Assembly (NCBI GenBank): GCA_031253835.1
Contig: JAIRVP010000043.1
Span: 124,001-188,000, forward strand
Reading direction: 5' to 3'
DNA: 64,000 bases
Source of the DNA: Burkholderia sp.
Lineage (GTDB): Bacteria; Pseudomonadota; Gammaproteobacteria; Burkholderiales; Burkholderiaceae
Position 1 is the first letter of the stretch; each line of letters opens with the position of its first letter. Below the pieces are notes generated by a model. The model was not told the DNA's origin. It saw only the letters and a program-made list of their open reading frames with translations, and did no database searches. Below, one piece after another: positions 1 to 8,671 of the stretch. The position numbers and the translations under genes are program-made.

Positions 1-118
1 CGAGCGCGCGGCGCACGGCCGCGTCGACGTCGCTCGATCCGGGTCCGTCGTGGAGCAGGTTGCAGGCGGCCAGCAGCGTCGAGGCGCCGGCGAGTGTCAG
101 CAGCGTTTGAAACTTCAT
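1..118 (-). CDS. Lipoprotein, N-terminal part only (gene runs off the window)
   Basis: The minus strand begins with Met-Lys and a hydrophobic stretch, then a lipobox Leu-Ala-Ala-Cys with the cysteine at residue 19. This is a type II (lipoprotein) signal peptide, so the product should be lipid-anchored in the inner or outer membrane. Only 39 codons are visible and the mature part (Asn-Leu-Leu-His-Asp-Gly...) is too short to name a family. It lies 113 bp downstream of an ABC permease gene on the same strand, so read-through is possible, but nothing visible links the functions. Confidence 0.65.
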   Translation of the reverse strand, partial: MKFQTLLTLAGASTLLAACNLLHDGPGSSDVDAAVRRAL

Positions 119-231
119 GGATTTTCGTTGATCGGGGGAACGCGCGTAGTCTGCAACGTCCGCGTGCCGGGCGCGGTATCCATTTGTAACCAATTGCACG
201 GATGGCCGGCACGACCGCGTAACGCCCTCGC

Positions 232-1155
232 CTACTGACGCTCCTGCTTCACGCGGCTGACCAGCTGCGTCGGGCTCACGAACTGCAGCGCGATCACGAC
301 CCACACGAGCGTGATGGCCATGTAGATCATCGCCATCGCGTCGATCGACTGCGGCGCGCGCACGCCGGTCGAGAACACCGCGTAATACAGCGCGACGACG
401 AGCGTCTGCGTGCTCGGCCCCGCGGTGAAGAACGTCAGCTCGAACATCCCGATCGTGCGCACCAGCACCAGCAGCCCGGCCGCGAGCATGCCGGGCACCA
501 GCAGCGGCAGCAGCACGTAGCGGAAATAGCGCCACGTGTTCGCGCCGAAGATGCGCGCGGCGGCTTCGAGATTCGGGTCGATCTGCTCGATGAACGGCGT
601 CATCACGAGGATCACGAACGGCAGCGCCGGCACGAGGTTCGCGAGGATCACGCCCGGCAGCGTGCCCGCGAGCCCGATCTTGTACATCACGGTCGCCATC
701 GGAATCCCGTACGTGACGGGCGGCACCATCAGCGGCAGCAGGAACACCAGCAGCGCGAAGCGCTTGCCGCGGAACTGCACGCGTGCGAGCGCATACGCGG
801 CCGGCACGCCGAGCGCGATCGACAGCAGCACGACCGCGCCGACGACCTCGACGGTCACCCACAGCACGCTCGCGAGCTGGAAGTCCTCCCACGCCTTCGC
901 GTACCAGTGCAGCGTGAAGCCTTGCGGCAGCGGCGTGCCGAACCAGCGCGTCGCGACCGAATTCACCGCGACGGTCGCGATCAGCAGCATCACGTTCAAC
1001 AGGAAGAACGCCATCAGCCCCCAGACGAGCGCCTTCCACGCACGGCCGGCGAGGTTGCTTTTCATCCTGTGCGGTTTCCTTGCGTCGACGGGCCGCGCAT
1101 CGGGCACATCGTGCTTCGGCGGCCAGGTGCGCGCGGCACGATTGTCGGTCGCCAT
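232..1155 (-). CDS. ABC transporter permease, PotC-like
   Basis: Inner-membrane permease (307 aa) of a polyamine-type ABC importer. It has about six hydrophobic segments. The cytoplasmic EAA loop (Glu-Ala-Ala-Ala-Arg-Ile-Phe-Gly, then Leu-Leu-Pro-Leu-Leu-Val-Pro-Gly) docks the ATPase. The start at 1155 is chosen because its ATG overlaps the upstream permease stop as ATGA, which suggests translational coupling. An internal Met at 1065, just before the first membrane segment, is the alternative start. It is the last gene of the importer operon. The family call is firm; the transported substrate is not shown by the sequence. Confidence 0.87.
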   Translation of the reverse strand: MATDNRAARTWPPKHDVPDARPVDARKPHRMKSNLAGRAWKALVWGLMAFFLLNVMLLIATVAVNSVATRWFGTPLPQGFTLHWYAKAWEDFQLASVLWVTVEVVGAVVLLSIALGVPAAYALARVQFRGKRFALLVFLLPLMVPPVTYGIPMATVMYKIGLAGTLPGVILANLVPALPFVILVMTPFIEQIDPNLEAAARIFGANTWRYFRYVLLPLLVPGMLAAGLLVLVRTIGMFELTFFTAGPSTQTLVVALYYAVFSTGVRAPQSIDAMAMIYMAITLVWVVIALQFVSPTQLVSRVKQERQ

Positions 1156-2024
1156 CAGCCCTTGCCTCCCGTCACCGCGCCCGTATAGAAGAAGCGGCGC
1201 GCGCCGAGCATCGACGCGACCACCAGCAGCTGCACGAAGCCCATCACGATCGCGATCGCCGACGCGAGCGCATAGTCGTAGCTCTCGAACGCGGCTTCGG
1301 CCGCCGCGATCGAGATCACGCGCGTCGGGCCGGCCGGCGCGCCGAGCAACACGGCCGACGGGAATACCGAGAACGCCTGCACGAACGACAGGCACGCGGC
1401 CATCGTGAGCCCCGGCACGAGCAGCGGCAGGTAGATCTGCCGGAACTGCTGCCACGGGTTCGCGCCGAGCGTCGCGGCCGCGCGCGCGAGCGTCGGATCG
1501 ATGCCGCTGATGTACGACAGCATCAGCAGGAACGCGAACGGAAAGCCCGAAACGATCAGCGACAGCAGCACGCCCCAGTAGTTGTGCGTGAGGCGCACTT
1601 CGTCGGTGTACAGGTGCAGCCCCTGCAGCGCCTGCGGGAACCAGCCGTTCGGCCCGAAGTACGTGAGCATCCCGTCGGCGACGAGCACCGTGCCGAGCGT
1701 GACGGGAATCACGAGCAGCGTCGTGACGAACTTCTGGTACGGCGAATTGCGGCGCAGCGCGAACGCGACGGGCACCGCGATGCCGACGTTGAGCAGCGTC
1801 GCCGGCACCGCGAGCTTCAGCGTGACGAGCACGGTCGGCCACATCGCGGTATCGGTGAAGAACTGCACGTAGTTCGCGAGCGCGCCGCCGCCGTTCATCG
1901 GCTGGAACGACAGCACGAGGCCGTACGCGAACGGATAGATGAACAGCGCGGCGATGAACGCGAGCGCGGGCGTGACGAGCCACGCCTTCGCGTCGCGCGG
2001 CGAGCCGGACGCGAGCGTGCTCAT
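1155..2024 (-). CDS. ABC transporter permease, PotB-like
   Basis: The first of the two membrane subunits (289 aa), with about six membrane spans and an EAA loop (Ala-Arg-Ala-Ala-Ala-Thr-Leu-Gly, then Tyr-Leu-Pro-Leu-Leu-Val-Pro-Gly). It begins four bases inside the ATPase gene (ATGA at 2021-2024) and ends by ATGA overlap with the second permease, so the three genes are translated as a tight unit. It pairs with the PotC-like subunit to form the channel. The family resembles spermidine/putrescine permeases, but such paralogues also carry other small solutes. Confidence 0.87.
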   Translation of the reverse strand: MSTLASGSPRDAKAWLVTPALAFIAALFIYPFAYGLVLSFQPMNGGGALANYVQFFTDTAMWPTVLVTLKLAVPATLLNVGIAVPVAFALRRNSPYQKFVTTLLVIPVTLGTVLVADGMLTYFGPNGWFPQALQGLHLYTDEVRLTHNYWGVLLSLIVSGFPFAFLLMLSYISGIDPTLARAAATLGANPWQQFRQIYLPLLVPGLTMAACLSFVQAFSVFPSAVLLGAPAGPTRVISIAAAEAAFESYDYALASAIAIVMGFVQLLVVASMLGARRFFYTGAVTGGKG

Positions 2025-3100
2025 GCCGGCTCCGCCGCGTAGACGAGCGTGCGCGACGGCGCGACGCGCAGCCGCAGCCGCTCGCCTTCCGCGAATTCGC
2101 CGGCGACGCGCGCCCAGATCGCGCCGAACGGCGTGACCGCGCGGATCAGCGAATCGCGGCCGCCGTATTCGACCGTTTCGACGGTCGCGTCGAACGCGTT
2201 GTCGCCGCCCTCGTCCGCACGCTCGATGTCGTCGGGACGCAGCGCGACCACGACGTCCTTCGCGTCGAAGCCGGCCATCGGTACGCCGGTGAGCCGTACG
2301 CCGCCGGCTGCGACCTGGACGTCGTCGCCGACCATCCCTTCGAGCGTGCACGGCAGCACGTTGCGGTAGCCCATGAAGCGCGCGACGTGCAGGTTGTGCG
2401 GGCGCGTGTAGACGTCCTTCGGCGACGCGACCTGCTGCACGACGCCCTCCTTCATCACGACGATGCGGTCGGCCATCGACAACGCTTCGTCCTGATCGTG
2501 CGTCACGTAGATCGTCGCGCGTTCGAGCTGCGTGTGGATGCGGCGGATCTCGGCGCGCATCTCGATGCGCAGCTTCGTGTCGAGGTTCGACAGCGGTTCG
2601 TCCATCAGCACGAGCGGCGGCTCGATCACGATCGCGCGCGCGATCGCGACGCGCTGCTGCTGCCCGCCCGACAGTTGCCCCGGCAGCTTGCCCTCGTGGC
2701 CGACGAGCTGCACGAGTTCGAGCGCCTGCTGCGCGCGCCGCCGCGTCTCCTGTTTCGGCATGCCGCGCATCTTGAGGCCGAAGCCGACGTTGTCGAGCAC
2801 CGACATGTGCGGAAACAGCGCGTAGTTCTGGAACACCATCCCGAAGCCGCGGCGCTCGGGCGGCAGCACGTCGATGCGCGTGTCGTCGAGCCAGATGCCG
2901 CCGCTCGTCAGCGGCTGCAGCCCCGCGATGCAGTTCAGCGCGGTCGACTTGCCGCAGCCCGACGGGCCGAGCAGCGCGATGAACTCGCCGCGCCGGATCT
3001 CGAGATCGAGCCCGTTCAGCGCGGCGACCTGCGCGCCCTCCGCATTGGTGAAACTGCGGCACACGCCGTCGAGCCGCAGCCGTTCGAAACTGTGCTTCAT
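2021..3100 (-). CDS. ABC transporter ATP-binding protein, PotA-like
   Basis: ATPase subunit (359 aa) that powers the importer. Visible motifs in order are Walker A (Gly-Pro-Ser-Gly-Cys-Gly-Lys-Ser-Thr near residue 50), the Q-loop (Phe-Gln-Asn-Tyr-Ala-Leu-Phe-Pro), the signature Leu-Ser-Gly-Gly-Gln-Gln-Gln-Arg, Walker B (Leu-Met-Asp-Glu-Pro), and a C-terminal TOBE-like regulatory extension of about 120 residues. The ATG at 3100 is preferred because GGAG sits eight bases upstream; an in-frame GTG at 3109 overlaps that site. The stop overlaps the next start. Confidence 0.92.
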   Translation of the reverse strand: MKHSFERLRLDGVCRSFTNAEGAQVAALNGLDLEIRRGEFIALLGPSGCGKSTALNCIAGLQPLTSGGIWLDDTRIDVLPPERRGFGMVFQNYALFPHMSVLDNVGFGLKMRGMPKQETRRRAQQALELVQLVGHEGKLPGQLSGGQQQRVAIARAIVIEPPLVLMDEPLSNLDTKLRIEMRAEIRRIHTQLERATIYVTHDQDEALSMADRIVVMKEGVVQQVASPKDVYTRPHNLHVARFMGYRNVLPCTLEGMVGDDVQVAAGGVRLTGVPMAGFDAKDVVVALRPDDIERADEGGDNAFDATVETVEYGGRDSLIRAVTPFGAIWARVAGEFAEGERLRLRVAPSRTLVYAAEPA

Positions 3101-3149
3101 TCCGCGCACTCCATCGACGCGGGCGCCGCGGCGCCCGCCGGTTCAGGCG

Positions 3150-4316
3150 TCACTTCGACTTCTGCGAGCCGATCTCGCGATCCCACTTCTGGAACGCGGC
3201 GACCATCGCCTGCGCGCTGAGCGGCTGCACGTGCGGGCGCTCGGCGAGCAGCTTCGCGTACTCGGGGCGGCCGAACTTGCGCACGACTTCCTGGCTGTGC
3301 GCGGGCGCCATCTCGAGCGTCACGCCCTTCACCGCCGGGCCCGGGTAGAAGTAGCCGTCGTCGTAGGTCATCGCCTGCTGCGCCGGCTCGAGCAGGAAGT
3401 TCATCAGCTTGAACAGCACGTCGAGCTTTTCCTTCGGCACGCCCTTCGGAATCACCATGTAGTGCGCGTCGTTGACCCACGTCATGTTGTCGAAGGCCTG
3501 GATTCTGAACTCGGCCGGCACGATGCCGAGCGCGCGCGGGTTGAGGTCCCAGCCGGTGACGGTCACGGTCATGTCGCGCGTGCCTTCGCCGAGCTCCTTC
3601 ATCACCGCCGACGTGCCGCCCGGGTAGTACGGCACGCAGTCGTTCAACGCCTTCAGGAACGCCCAGGTCTTGTCCCAGCCGTTGATCGGATCCTGCGGAT
3701 TCTTGTCGCCGAGCACGTACGGCAGCCCCATCAGGAACGTGCGGCCGGGGCCCGAGTTCGCCGGGCGCGCATAAATCAGCTTGTTCGGGTGCGCCTTGCA
3801 CCAGGCGAGCAGCTGGTCGGGCGTCTTCGGCGGGTTGCCGACCTTCGCCGGGTTGTATTCGAGCAGCGGGCCGGCCGGCATGTAGGTGACTTCGAGCCCG
3901 TAGCCCTGCGCGAGGTCCTGCATCTTGCGCGGGCCCGGCGCGTATTTGTCGAGCACGCCGGGGAACGCGGCGGCGGCGTCGGGCAGGAGCTTCTGCCACA
4001 GGTTCTGTTCGATGCCGGCGGCCAGTGCGTCGGTGCCCGTCAGCACGAGGTCGATGTCGGAGCGCCCCGCTGCCTGCATCGCCTTGATCTTGCCCGGCAG
4101 CTGCGGCGCCGGCGCATTCGTGAACGTGACGTTCGACACGAGGGTCGGGTTCTTGTCCCGGAACGCCTCGATGGCCTTCTGCGTGAGCTGCAGGTTGCCC
4201 GCGACGTCGACGATATTCAGTGACACGGGGGCCGCAACGGCCGCCGCGGCAGACAGCGTGAAACCCAGGGCGAGTGCAATCCGGCGGACACGGCGAGCGA
4301 TCGTGGTGGTGTTCAT
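3150..4316 (-). CDS. Periplasmic solute-binding protein of the ABC importer, PotD/PotF-like
   Basis: A 388-aa extracellular solute-binding protein with a Sec signal peptide of about 28 residues (basic Arg-Arg-Val-Arg-Arg, hydrophobic core, cleavage near Ala-Val-Ala-Ala). The mature protein keeps the two-lobed periplasmic binding protein pattern of the spermidine/putrescine family. It is the promoter-proximal gene of the operon, 49 bp ahead of the ATPase gene, as is usual for these importers. I infer a small charged ligand from the family; the specific ligand cannot be read from the sequence. Confidence 0.87.
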   Translation of the reverse strand: MNTTTIARRVRRIALALGFTLSAAAAVAAPVSLNIVDVAGNLQLTQKAIEAFRDKNPTLVSNVTFTNAPAPQLPGKIKAMQAAGRSDIDLVLTGTDALAAGIEQNLWQKLLPDAAAAFPGVLDKYAPGPRKMQDLAQGYGLEVTYMPAGPLLEYNPAKVGNPPKTPDQLLAWCKAHPNKLIYARPANSGPGRTFLMGLPYVLGDKNPQDPINGWDKTWAFLKALNDCVPYYPGGTSAVMKELGEGTRDMTVTVTGWDLNPRALGIVPAEFRIQAFDNMTWVNDAHYMVIPKGVPKEKLDVLFKLMNFLLEPAQQAMTYDDGYFYPGPAVKGVTLEMAPAHSQEVVRKFGRPEYAKLLAERPHVQPLSAQAMVAAFQKWDREIGSQKSK

Positions 4317-4707
4317 GTCTCCTCACTTCGGTCGGTGGATGGGACCTTTCTTTTCAGGAAATCATGACGGCGTTATACGATGTCGGTCAACAAAAAACCA
4401 TGGCGCGCGGGGCGGGACTTTCCCTGACAAAAACCTTTTTACGATGGCGGAATTTAATACACGGAACGGCCTTCGAGATCCATTCCAACGCGGCGCGCGG
4501 TTTGTGTTAGGACGTCGTATGTCGATAACTGGGTGACGAGACCCCTGTTTTGCCCTGTTTTGTCTAGTGGCGGTAGGACGCAATCATGCCGACGGATGCA
4601 GGCAACCGCGATCAGAAGTACGGGTAATCGACGAAGCCTTTGTTTGCGGGATGATTGATGGGCAGTTACCGAAGCGGCACTGCAAGAGAATCAATCGACG
4701 AGGCGTT
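4317..4707. other. Intergenic region without a recognisable gene
   Basis: About 390 bp lie between the binding-protein gene and the Doc gene, richer in A+T than the flanks (for example around 4400-4450). It should contain the promoter of the leftward ABC operon, but I could not find a convincing -35/-10 pair with normal spacing. Short open frames here have no codon bias or motifs. Confidence 0.4.
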
Positions 4708-5094
4708 TCAGCGAGAAAGAAATTTTTCCCAGACCGCACTGAAATATTCGGCCAGTTCCTCGCTCGTGACGCTGCCGTCTGCAACGTCGACCATGAGATC
4801 CTCAAGATCGGCGAGGCGGGGAATCGAGATGCCTTGTCGCTCCATATACGTCAATGCGCACGTTAGTCCGGTACGTTTGTTTGCATCATTGAACACATGG
4901 CCGCGGGCAATCGCGACGGCATAAGTCGCAGCAATGCCGAACACATCGTCGAGGCCTGCGTAATGGACGTGATTTTCAACCCGGAGCAGAGCGGCTTCGA
5001 CACCACCCCGGCCGGCATGAGCAAATCCGTTCAGGCCGCCCAGATCCCGAATGATCTCGTCGTGGATAGTGATGACGTAGTCGAGATCCAACAA
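4708..5094 (-). CDS. doc: Fic/Doc family toxin (death-on-curing)
   Basis: A 128-aa protein of the usual Doc size with the core His-Val-Phe-Asn-Asp-Ala-Asn-Lys-Arg-Thr-Gly at residues 66-76. This is the family loop HxFx(D/N)ANKR that binds nucleotide. Doc toxins phosphorylate EF-Tu and arrest translation. The start is a TTG at 5094 (a second TTG follows at 5091), one base after the stop of the small upstream gene, so it is probably translationally coupled. Composition is less GC-rich than the neighbours, which fits a mobile toxin-antitoxin module. Confidence 0.87.
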   Translation of the reverse strand: MLDLDYVITIHDEIIRDLGGLNGFAHAGRGGVEAALLRVENHVHYAGLDDVFGIAATYAVAIARGHVFNDANKRTGLTCALTYMERQGISIPRLADLEDLMVDVADGSVTSEELAEYFSAVWEKFLSR

Positions 5095-5095
5095 A

Positions 5096-5269
5096 TCAGC
5101 GGTCCTTCAATGCGATCAGCACGTCCCGGTGTTCGGAAATGACTTTTCGCGCCGCTCGAAGGACGTCGCTTTTCTCGGCGTCGGTCGAAGCCTTGACCTC
5201 TGCCGTGGGACGAATAATCGTGCGGGGCTTCAATTCGACCCCGTAGAGCACTTTTCTTTTGGGGGCCAC
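5096..5269 (-). CDS. Small antitoxin partner of Doc (GTG start)
   Basis: A 57-residue frame: GTG at 5269 with GGAG seven bases upstream, ending in Lys-Asp-Arg-stop at 5096, one base before the toxin start. The product begins Met-Ala-Pro-Lys-Arg-Lys, is rich in charged residues, and has a helical-looking C-terminal half (Ser-Asp-Val-Leu-Arg-Ala-Ala-Arg-Lys-Val-Ile). Position, size and coupling are those of an antitoxin. I do not recognise a Phd/YefM signature, so the fold is unassigned. Confidence 0.6.
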   Translation of the reverse strand: MAPKRKVLYGVELKPRTIIRPTAEVKASTDAEKSDVLRAARKVISEHRDVLIALKDR

Positions 5270-5298
5270 GATGGCGCTCCATAAAAAACGACAACAAT

Positions 5299-5348
5299 CA
5301 GCAACTTACTCCGCATTTTTGCGCGTTGCTGCATCTCGGGGAATCATA
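5299..5348 (-). promoter_or_regulatory. Possible promoter/operator of the Doc module
   Basis: Read on the minus strand, TGC-TATGAT (5351-5343) resembles an extended -10 element. Between it and the antitoxin start is an inverted repeat with perfect 7-bp arms, CAGCAAC (5299-5305) and GTTGCTG (5325-5331). Such dyads often serve antitoxin autoregulation. No good -35 is visible. Confidence 0.35.
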
Positions 5349-5408
5349 GCACCAGACGAGGCGGCTAATGGCACTGGAAACAGTGAACGAGGCGGGAGCG
5401 CCAATCCT

Positions 5409-5993
5409 TCAGCCGGAATGATTTCTGCCCAGCGCCGCCACTTCGCCGATCAGCCGTTCGGCGTCATGCCACTCGCCGTAGCCGGACGCCGGGTTCAGGT
5501 GCCCGACCTCGCCGAGATCGACGAGCCGGCTGCCCCACCCGGCCGCGAACGCCTCGGCGCGCTCGAAGCGCGCGAGCGGATCGTTGCGGCTCGCGGCGAC
5601 GATGCTCGGGAACGGCAGCCGCTGCGTCGGCACGGGCGTCCAGCCATGCGCGTCGATCGCATCGGGCGCCGGATAGCCGGCCGGCATCGGCATGTCGAGA
5701 TCGGCGGGCGTCGCGAGCAGCGCGCCGTGGATCGCACGCGTGGCCTGTAGCGCCCAATGGACGGTAATCATCACGCCCGCGCTGTGCGCGACCAGGATCA
5801 CCGGGCCGTCGATCGCGGCGAGCGCCGCATCGAGCGCCGCGACGCGTGCGGCGCGGCTCAGCTTGTCGGCCTCGAGCGGCGCGACGGAGCGTGCATTCGG
5901 CAAGCGCCGTTCGAGATGCGTCTGCCAGTGGTCTTCGACGTGATCGCGCAAGCCGGGCACGATCAGGATGGTGGGCGCGGTCGCCAGGGTCAT
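5409..5993 (-). CDS. RBBP9/YdeN-type alpha/beta hydrolase
   Basis: A 194-aa serine hydrolase of the small RBBP9/YdeN family. The nucleophile elbow reads Val-Ala-His-Ser-Ala-Gly-Val near residue 78. The acid is probably Asp in Arg-Asn-Asp-Pro-Leu-Ala and the base His in Glu-Val-Gly-His-Leu-Asn near the C terminus, all in the expected order. The ATG at 5993 is preceded by GGAGGCTGC. It follows the MFS gene by 17 bp on the same strand and is probably the last gene of the operon. The substrate is unknown. Confidence 0.85.
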   Translation of the reverse strand: MTLATAPTILIVPGLRDHVEDHWQTHLERRLPNARSVAPLEADKLSRAARVAALDAALAAIDGPVILVAHSAGVMITVHWALQATRAIHGALLATPADLDMPMPAGYPAPDAIDAHGWTPVPTQRLPFPSIVAASRNDPLARFERAEAFAAGWGSRLVDLGEVGHLNPASGYGEWHDAERLIGEVAALGRNHSG

Positions 5994-6010
5994 GCAGCCT
6001 CCGGGAGGGT

Positions 6011-7339
6011 TCAGGAAAGTTGAGATGCGCGCCGTTCGCGTTCGACGCGCGCGAGATCGGCCGCATAGCTCGCGCGTCCGATCGCGAACAGCACGGCGGC
6101 CGCGAGCGGCACGACGGGAATCCATTGCAGTGCGCCGACGAGGCCGGCGCGATCGGCGACCCACCCCGTCAGCAGCGGGCCCGGCGCCATGCCGAGCAGG
6201 TTGTTCGCGAGCGTGAGCGTCGCGAAGGCCGACGCGTGGATTGCGGCCGGCGTCAGGTTCGCGACCATCGCGCCCGATGCGCCGGACGCACCCGCGCCGA
6301 CCAGCATGCCCGTGCAGATCAGCGCGAGCTGCAGCGGCCCCGGCGGCAGGCGGAACGCGACCGCGAGGCAAACGCCGGTGAGCACGCAATAGGCGATCGC
6401 GGTCAGCCATTTGAGAGAGCCGTCGGCGCGCCCGACGCGGTCGGTGACGATGCCGCAGCCGACCATCCCGACGCCCGCGACCAGCACGAAGCCGGCCGCG
6501 AGCACGGCCGCGCGGTCGGGCGCCATCGCGTAGTAGCGGTTCAGGTAGCTCGGCAGCCACGCGAACAGCGCGCCCGGCACGAACAGGTGCAGCCCGCTGC
6601 CGAGATACGCGCAGATCACCGAGCGCGACGCGAACAGCCCGGACATCAGCGCACGCACGCTGCCGCGCAGGTCGCGCGGCGCGTCGGCGTCGCGCCGGCA
6701 CGGTTCGACGCGGCACGCGGCGAGCCGCCGCTCGGTCACGACGCTGCGATACGCGACGAGCAGCACGATGCCGAGCGCGGCCATCACGCCGAACGACCAG
6801 CGCCAGCCGAGATGCGCGCCGACCAGCCCGCCGAGCGCCATCCCGAACACAGAGCCGAACGCGCCGCCGGCCATGAACGCGCCGGTCAGCGTCGCGCGCA
6901 GCCGGGCCGGAAAGATGCTGAGGATCAGCGCGACGCCAACGCTGCCGTACGCGGCTTCGCCGAGCCCGACGAGGCCGCGCGCGACGAGCATTTCCGCGTA
7001 ATTGGTCGACAGCGCGCAGCCGAGCGTCGCGACGCTCCACAACGCGGCCATCAGCACGATGCTGCGTACGCGCCCGAAGCGGTCGGCGAGCACCGACAGC
7101 GGAAACGTCAGCAGGCCGACCAGCAGCGCGACGACGCCGGAGAGCGAACCGAGCTGCGTGTCCGACAGCGACCACGCGTGCTTGAGCAGCGGGAACACCG
7201 CGTTGAGCACCTGCCGCGACATGTAGTCCGACAGCAGCAGCCCGACGGTCAGCCCGAACACGAGCCACGCATACGCAGGCGCGCGCCGCTCGGTGGCCGT
7301 CAGGTCCTGCAGCGACGGCTCGACGTGATGAATCAACAT
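6011..7339 (-). CDS. Major facilitator superfamily transporter
   Basis: A 442-aa inner-membrane protein with about twelve hydrophobic helices and MFS signature loops (Asp-Arg-Phe-Gly-Arg-Val-Arg between helices 2 and 3; Thr-Asp-Arg-Val-Gly-Arg-Ala in the second half). The frame is open further upstream, but the ATG at 7339 has a strong GGAGGAGACACGC site and directly precedes a typical cytoplasmic N terminus. Its place between the BKACE and hydrolase genes suggests uptake of the compound degraded by this cluster, which is inference from context. Confidence 0.87.
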   Translation of the reverse strand: MLIHHVEPSLQDLTATERRAPAYAWLVFGLTVGLLLSDYMSRQVLNAVFPLLKHAWSLSDTQLGSLSGVVALLVGLLTFPLSVLADRFGRVRSIVLMAALWSVATLGCALSTNYAEMLVARGLVGLGEAAYGSVGVALILSIFPARLRATLTGAFMAGGAFGSVFGMALGGLVGAHLGWRWSFGVMAALGIVLLVAYRSVVTERRLAACRVEPCRRDADAPRDLRGSVRALMSGLFASRSVICAYLGSGLHLFVPGALFAWLPSYLNRYYAMAPDRAAVLAAGFVLVAGVGMVGCGIVTDRVGRADGSLKWLTAIAYCVLTGVCLAVAFRLPPGPLQLALICTGMLVGAGASGASGAMVANLTPAAIHASAFATLTLANNLLGMAPGPLLTGWVADRAGLVGALQWIPVVPLAAAVLFAIGRASYAADLARVERERRASQLS

Positions 7340-7495
7340 GCGTGTCTCCTCCGGCACCGGGGCGGCAATGCGCCGGCGCGGCTTGCGCGGCCCCGCTCCG
7401 TCCGGCGGAGCTTGCCTCGCGCATTGCGCGAGGATGGGTGCCGCGCCACATCGATCGGCGGGCGGCACTCGCGGGCCGCCCGGCTGCGCGGCGCG

Positions 7496-8551
7496 TCAGG
7501 CCGCGCGCAGCGGCACGCTCAGCTGGCCCGGCCGGCGGTTCGGCGCCATCCCGAGCTGCGCGAGCGTTTCGTCGACGCCGTCGTACTGCACGCCGATCCG
7601 GTAGATCGCCTTCGCCTCCTTGCCGGTCGCGATGTCGCGGCCGAGTTCGCGCGCGATCCGCACGCACTGCTCGACCTGCTGCACCGACGTCATCCGGTTG
7701 CCCTTCTGGTCGATGATCGTGTCCTCGATCCCGCAGCGCGGGTGCAGGCCCAGCGCCATCGCGACCGTGTTGATCGGCAGCACGTTCTTCATCAGCGATT
7801 CGAGCGTGATGCACGCGCCGTCCGGGCAGCGCCGCACGAATTCCATGAAGTTGTACGGATTCGGGCCGTCGAAGCCGCCGCCGATGCCGACCCACGTGAC
7901 GTTCAGCGGGCCGCGATAGACGCCGCGCCGGATGATCCGTTCGAGCGTTTCGAGCGCGTGCATGCCGGTGAGCTGGAAATGCGGCTGGATGCCGGCCGCC
8001 TGCAGGCGGCGCAGGTGCTCGTCGACCCAGCCTGGGCCGGCCGGCACCGTCATCTCGCGGTACGCGTCCCACAGCGCGGTTTCGTTCAGCGACGTGCCGG
8101 CAATGTCCTTGCGGTTCATCAGCTCGGTGATGTTCATCTGCACGGTGTTGATCGCGACCGTCACCTGGTCGGGCTTCGGCGTCAGCTCGGCGAGCATGTG
8201 GCGCGTGTCGTCGGACAGCCATTTCGCTTCGGCGCCGTCGCCTTCCGGCGCGAACGAGATCGAGCCGCCGACCTGCAGGATCATGTCGGGCACCGCTTCG
8301 CGCAGGCGGCCGAGCAGCTCGTTGAATTTCGACAGCCGCTTGCTGCCCTTGCCGTCGAGTTCGCGCACATGCAGGTGCAGCACCGTCGCGCCCGCGTTGT
8401 AGCAGTCGACGGCCTTCTGCACGTGCTCGTCCATCGTCACCGGAATGTCTTCCGGAAAATCGGCCGGCATCCATTCGGGGCCGTACGGCGCGACCGTGAT
8501 GACCACCTTGTCCTGGTTTTCCGGGTGCAGCGAATCGTCGAGAAATTGCAT
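7496..8551 (-). CDS. Beta-keto acid cleavage enzyme (BKACE family)
   Basis: A 351-aa TIM-barrel enzyme of the family typified by 3-keto-5-aminohexanoate cleavage enzyme. These zinc enzymes condense a beta-keto acid with acetyl-CoA to give acetoacetate and a new CoA ester. Visible features are the zinc-binding His-Leu-His-Val-Arg-Glu motif near residue 55, followed by Gly-Lys-Gly-Ser-Lys-Arg-Leu, and conserved Val-Gly-Gly-Ser. The start at 8551 has GGAGGACGAC just upstream; a longer frame reaches 8644 without ribosome-binding support. The exact keto acid is not predictable. Confidence 0.87.
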   Translation of the reverse strand: MQFLDDSLHPENQDKVVITVAPYGPEWMPADFPEDIPVTMDEHVQKAVDCYNAGATVLHLHVRELDGKGSKRLSKFNELLGRLREAVPDMILQVGGSISFAPEGDGAEAKWLSDDTRHMLAELTPKPDQVTVAINTVQMNITELMNRKDIAGTSLNETALWDAYREMTVPAGPGWVDEHLRRLQAAGIQPHFQLTGMHALETLERIIRRGVYRGPLNVTWVGIGGGFDGPNPYNFMEFVRRCPDGACITLESLMKNVLPINTVAMALGLHPRCGIEDTIIDQKGNRMTSVQQVEQCVRIARELGRDIATGKEAKAIYRIGVQYDGVDETLAQLGMAPNRRPGQLSVPLRAA

Positions 8552-8671
8552 GTCGTCCTCCAGTGGAAATCGTTGTATTTCGGGCGTACGGGCGGGCGTA
8601 TCCCGCCGTGCCGGGCGGCGGGCCCGGCGCGTCGTGTGTGACATTGCGGATCGGTTAAGGGGCGGGCGCGC

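Noticed and set aside
4377-4420. TATAAC and TTGACC on the minus strand as promoter of the ABC operon
   Set aside because: The two hexamers are only seven bases apart, too close for a sigma-70 promoter, and no alternative -35 with normal spacing is convincing.
5409-8474. A single 1021-aa open frame joining hydrolase, MFS and BKACE regions
   Set aside because: Only its last 194 codons are the real hydrolase; upstream it is out of frame with the MFS and BKACE genes, which have their own starts and motifs.
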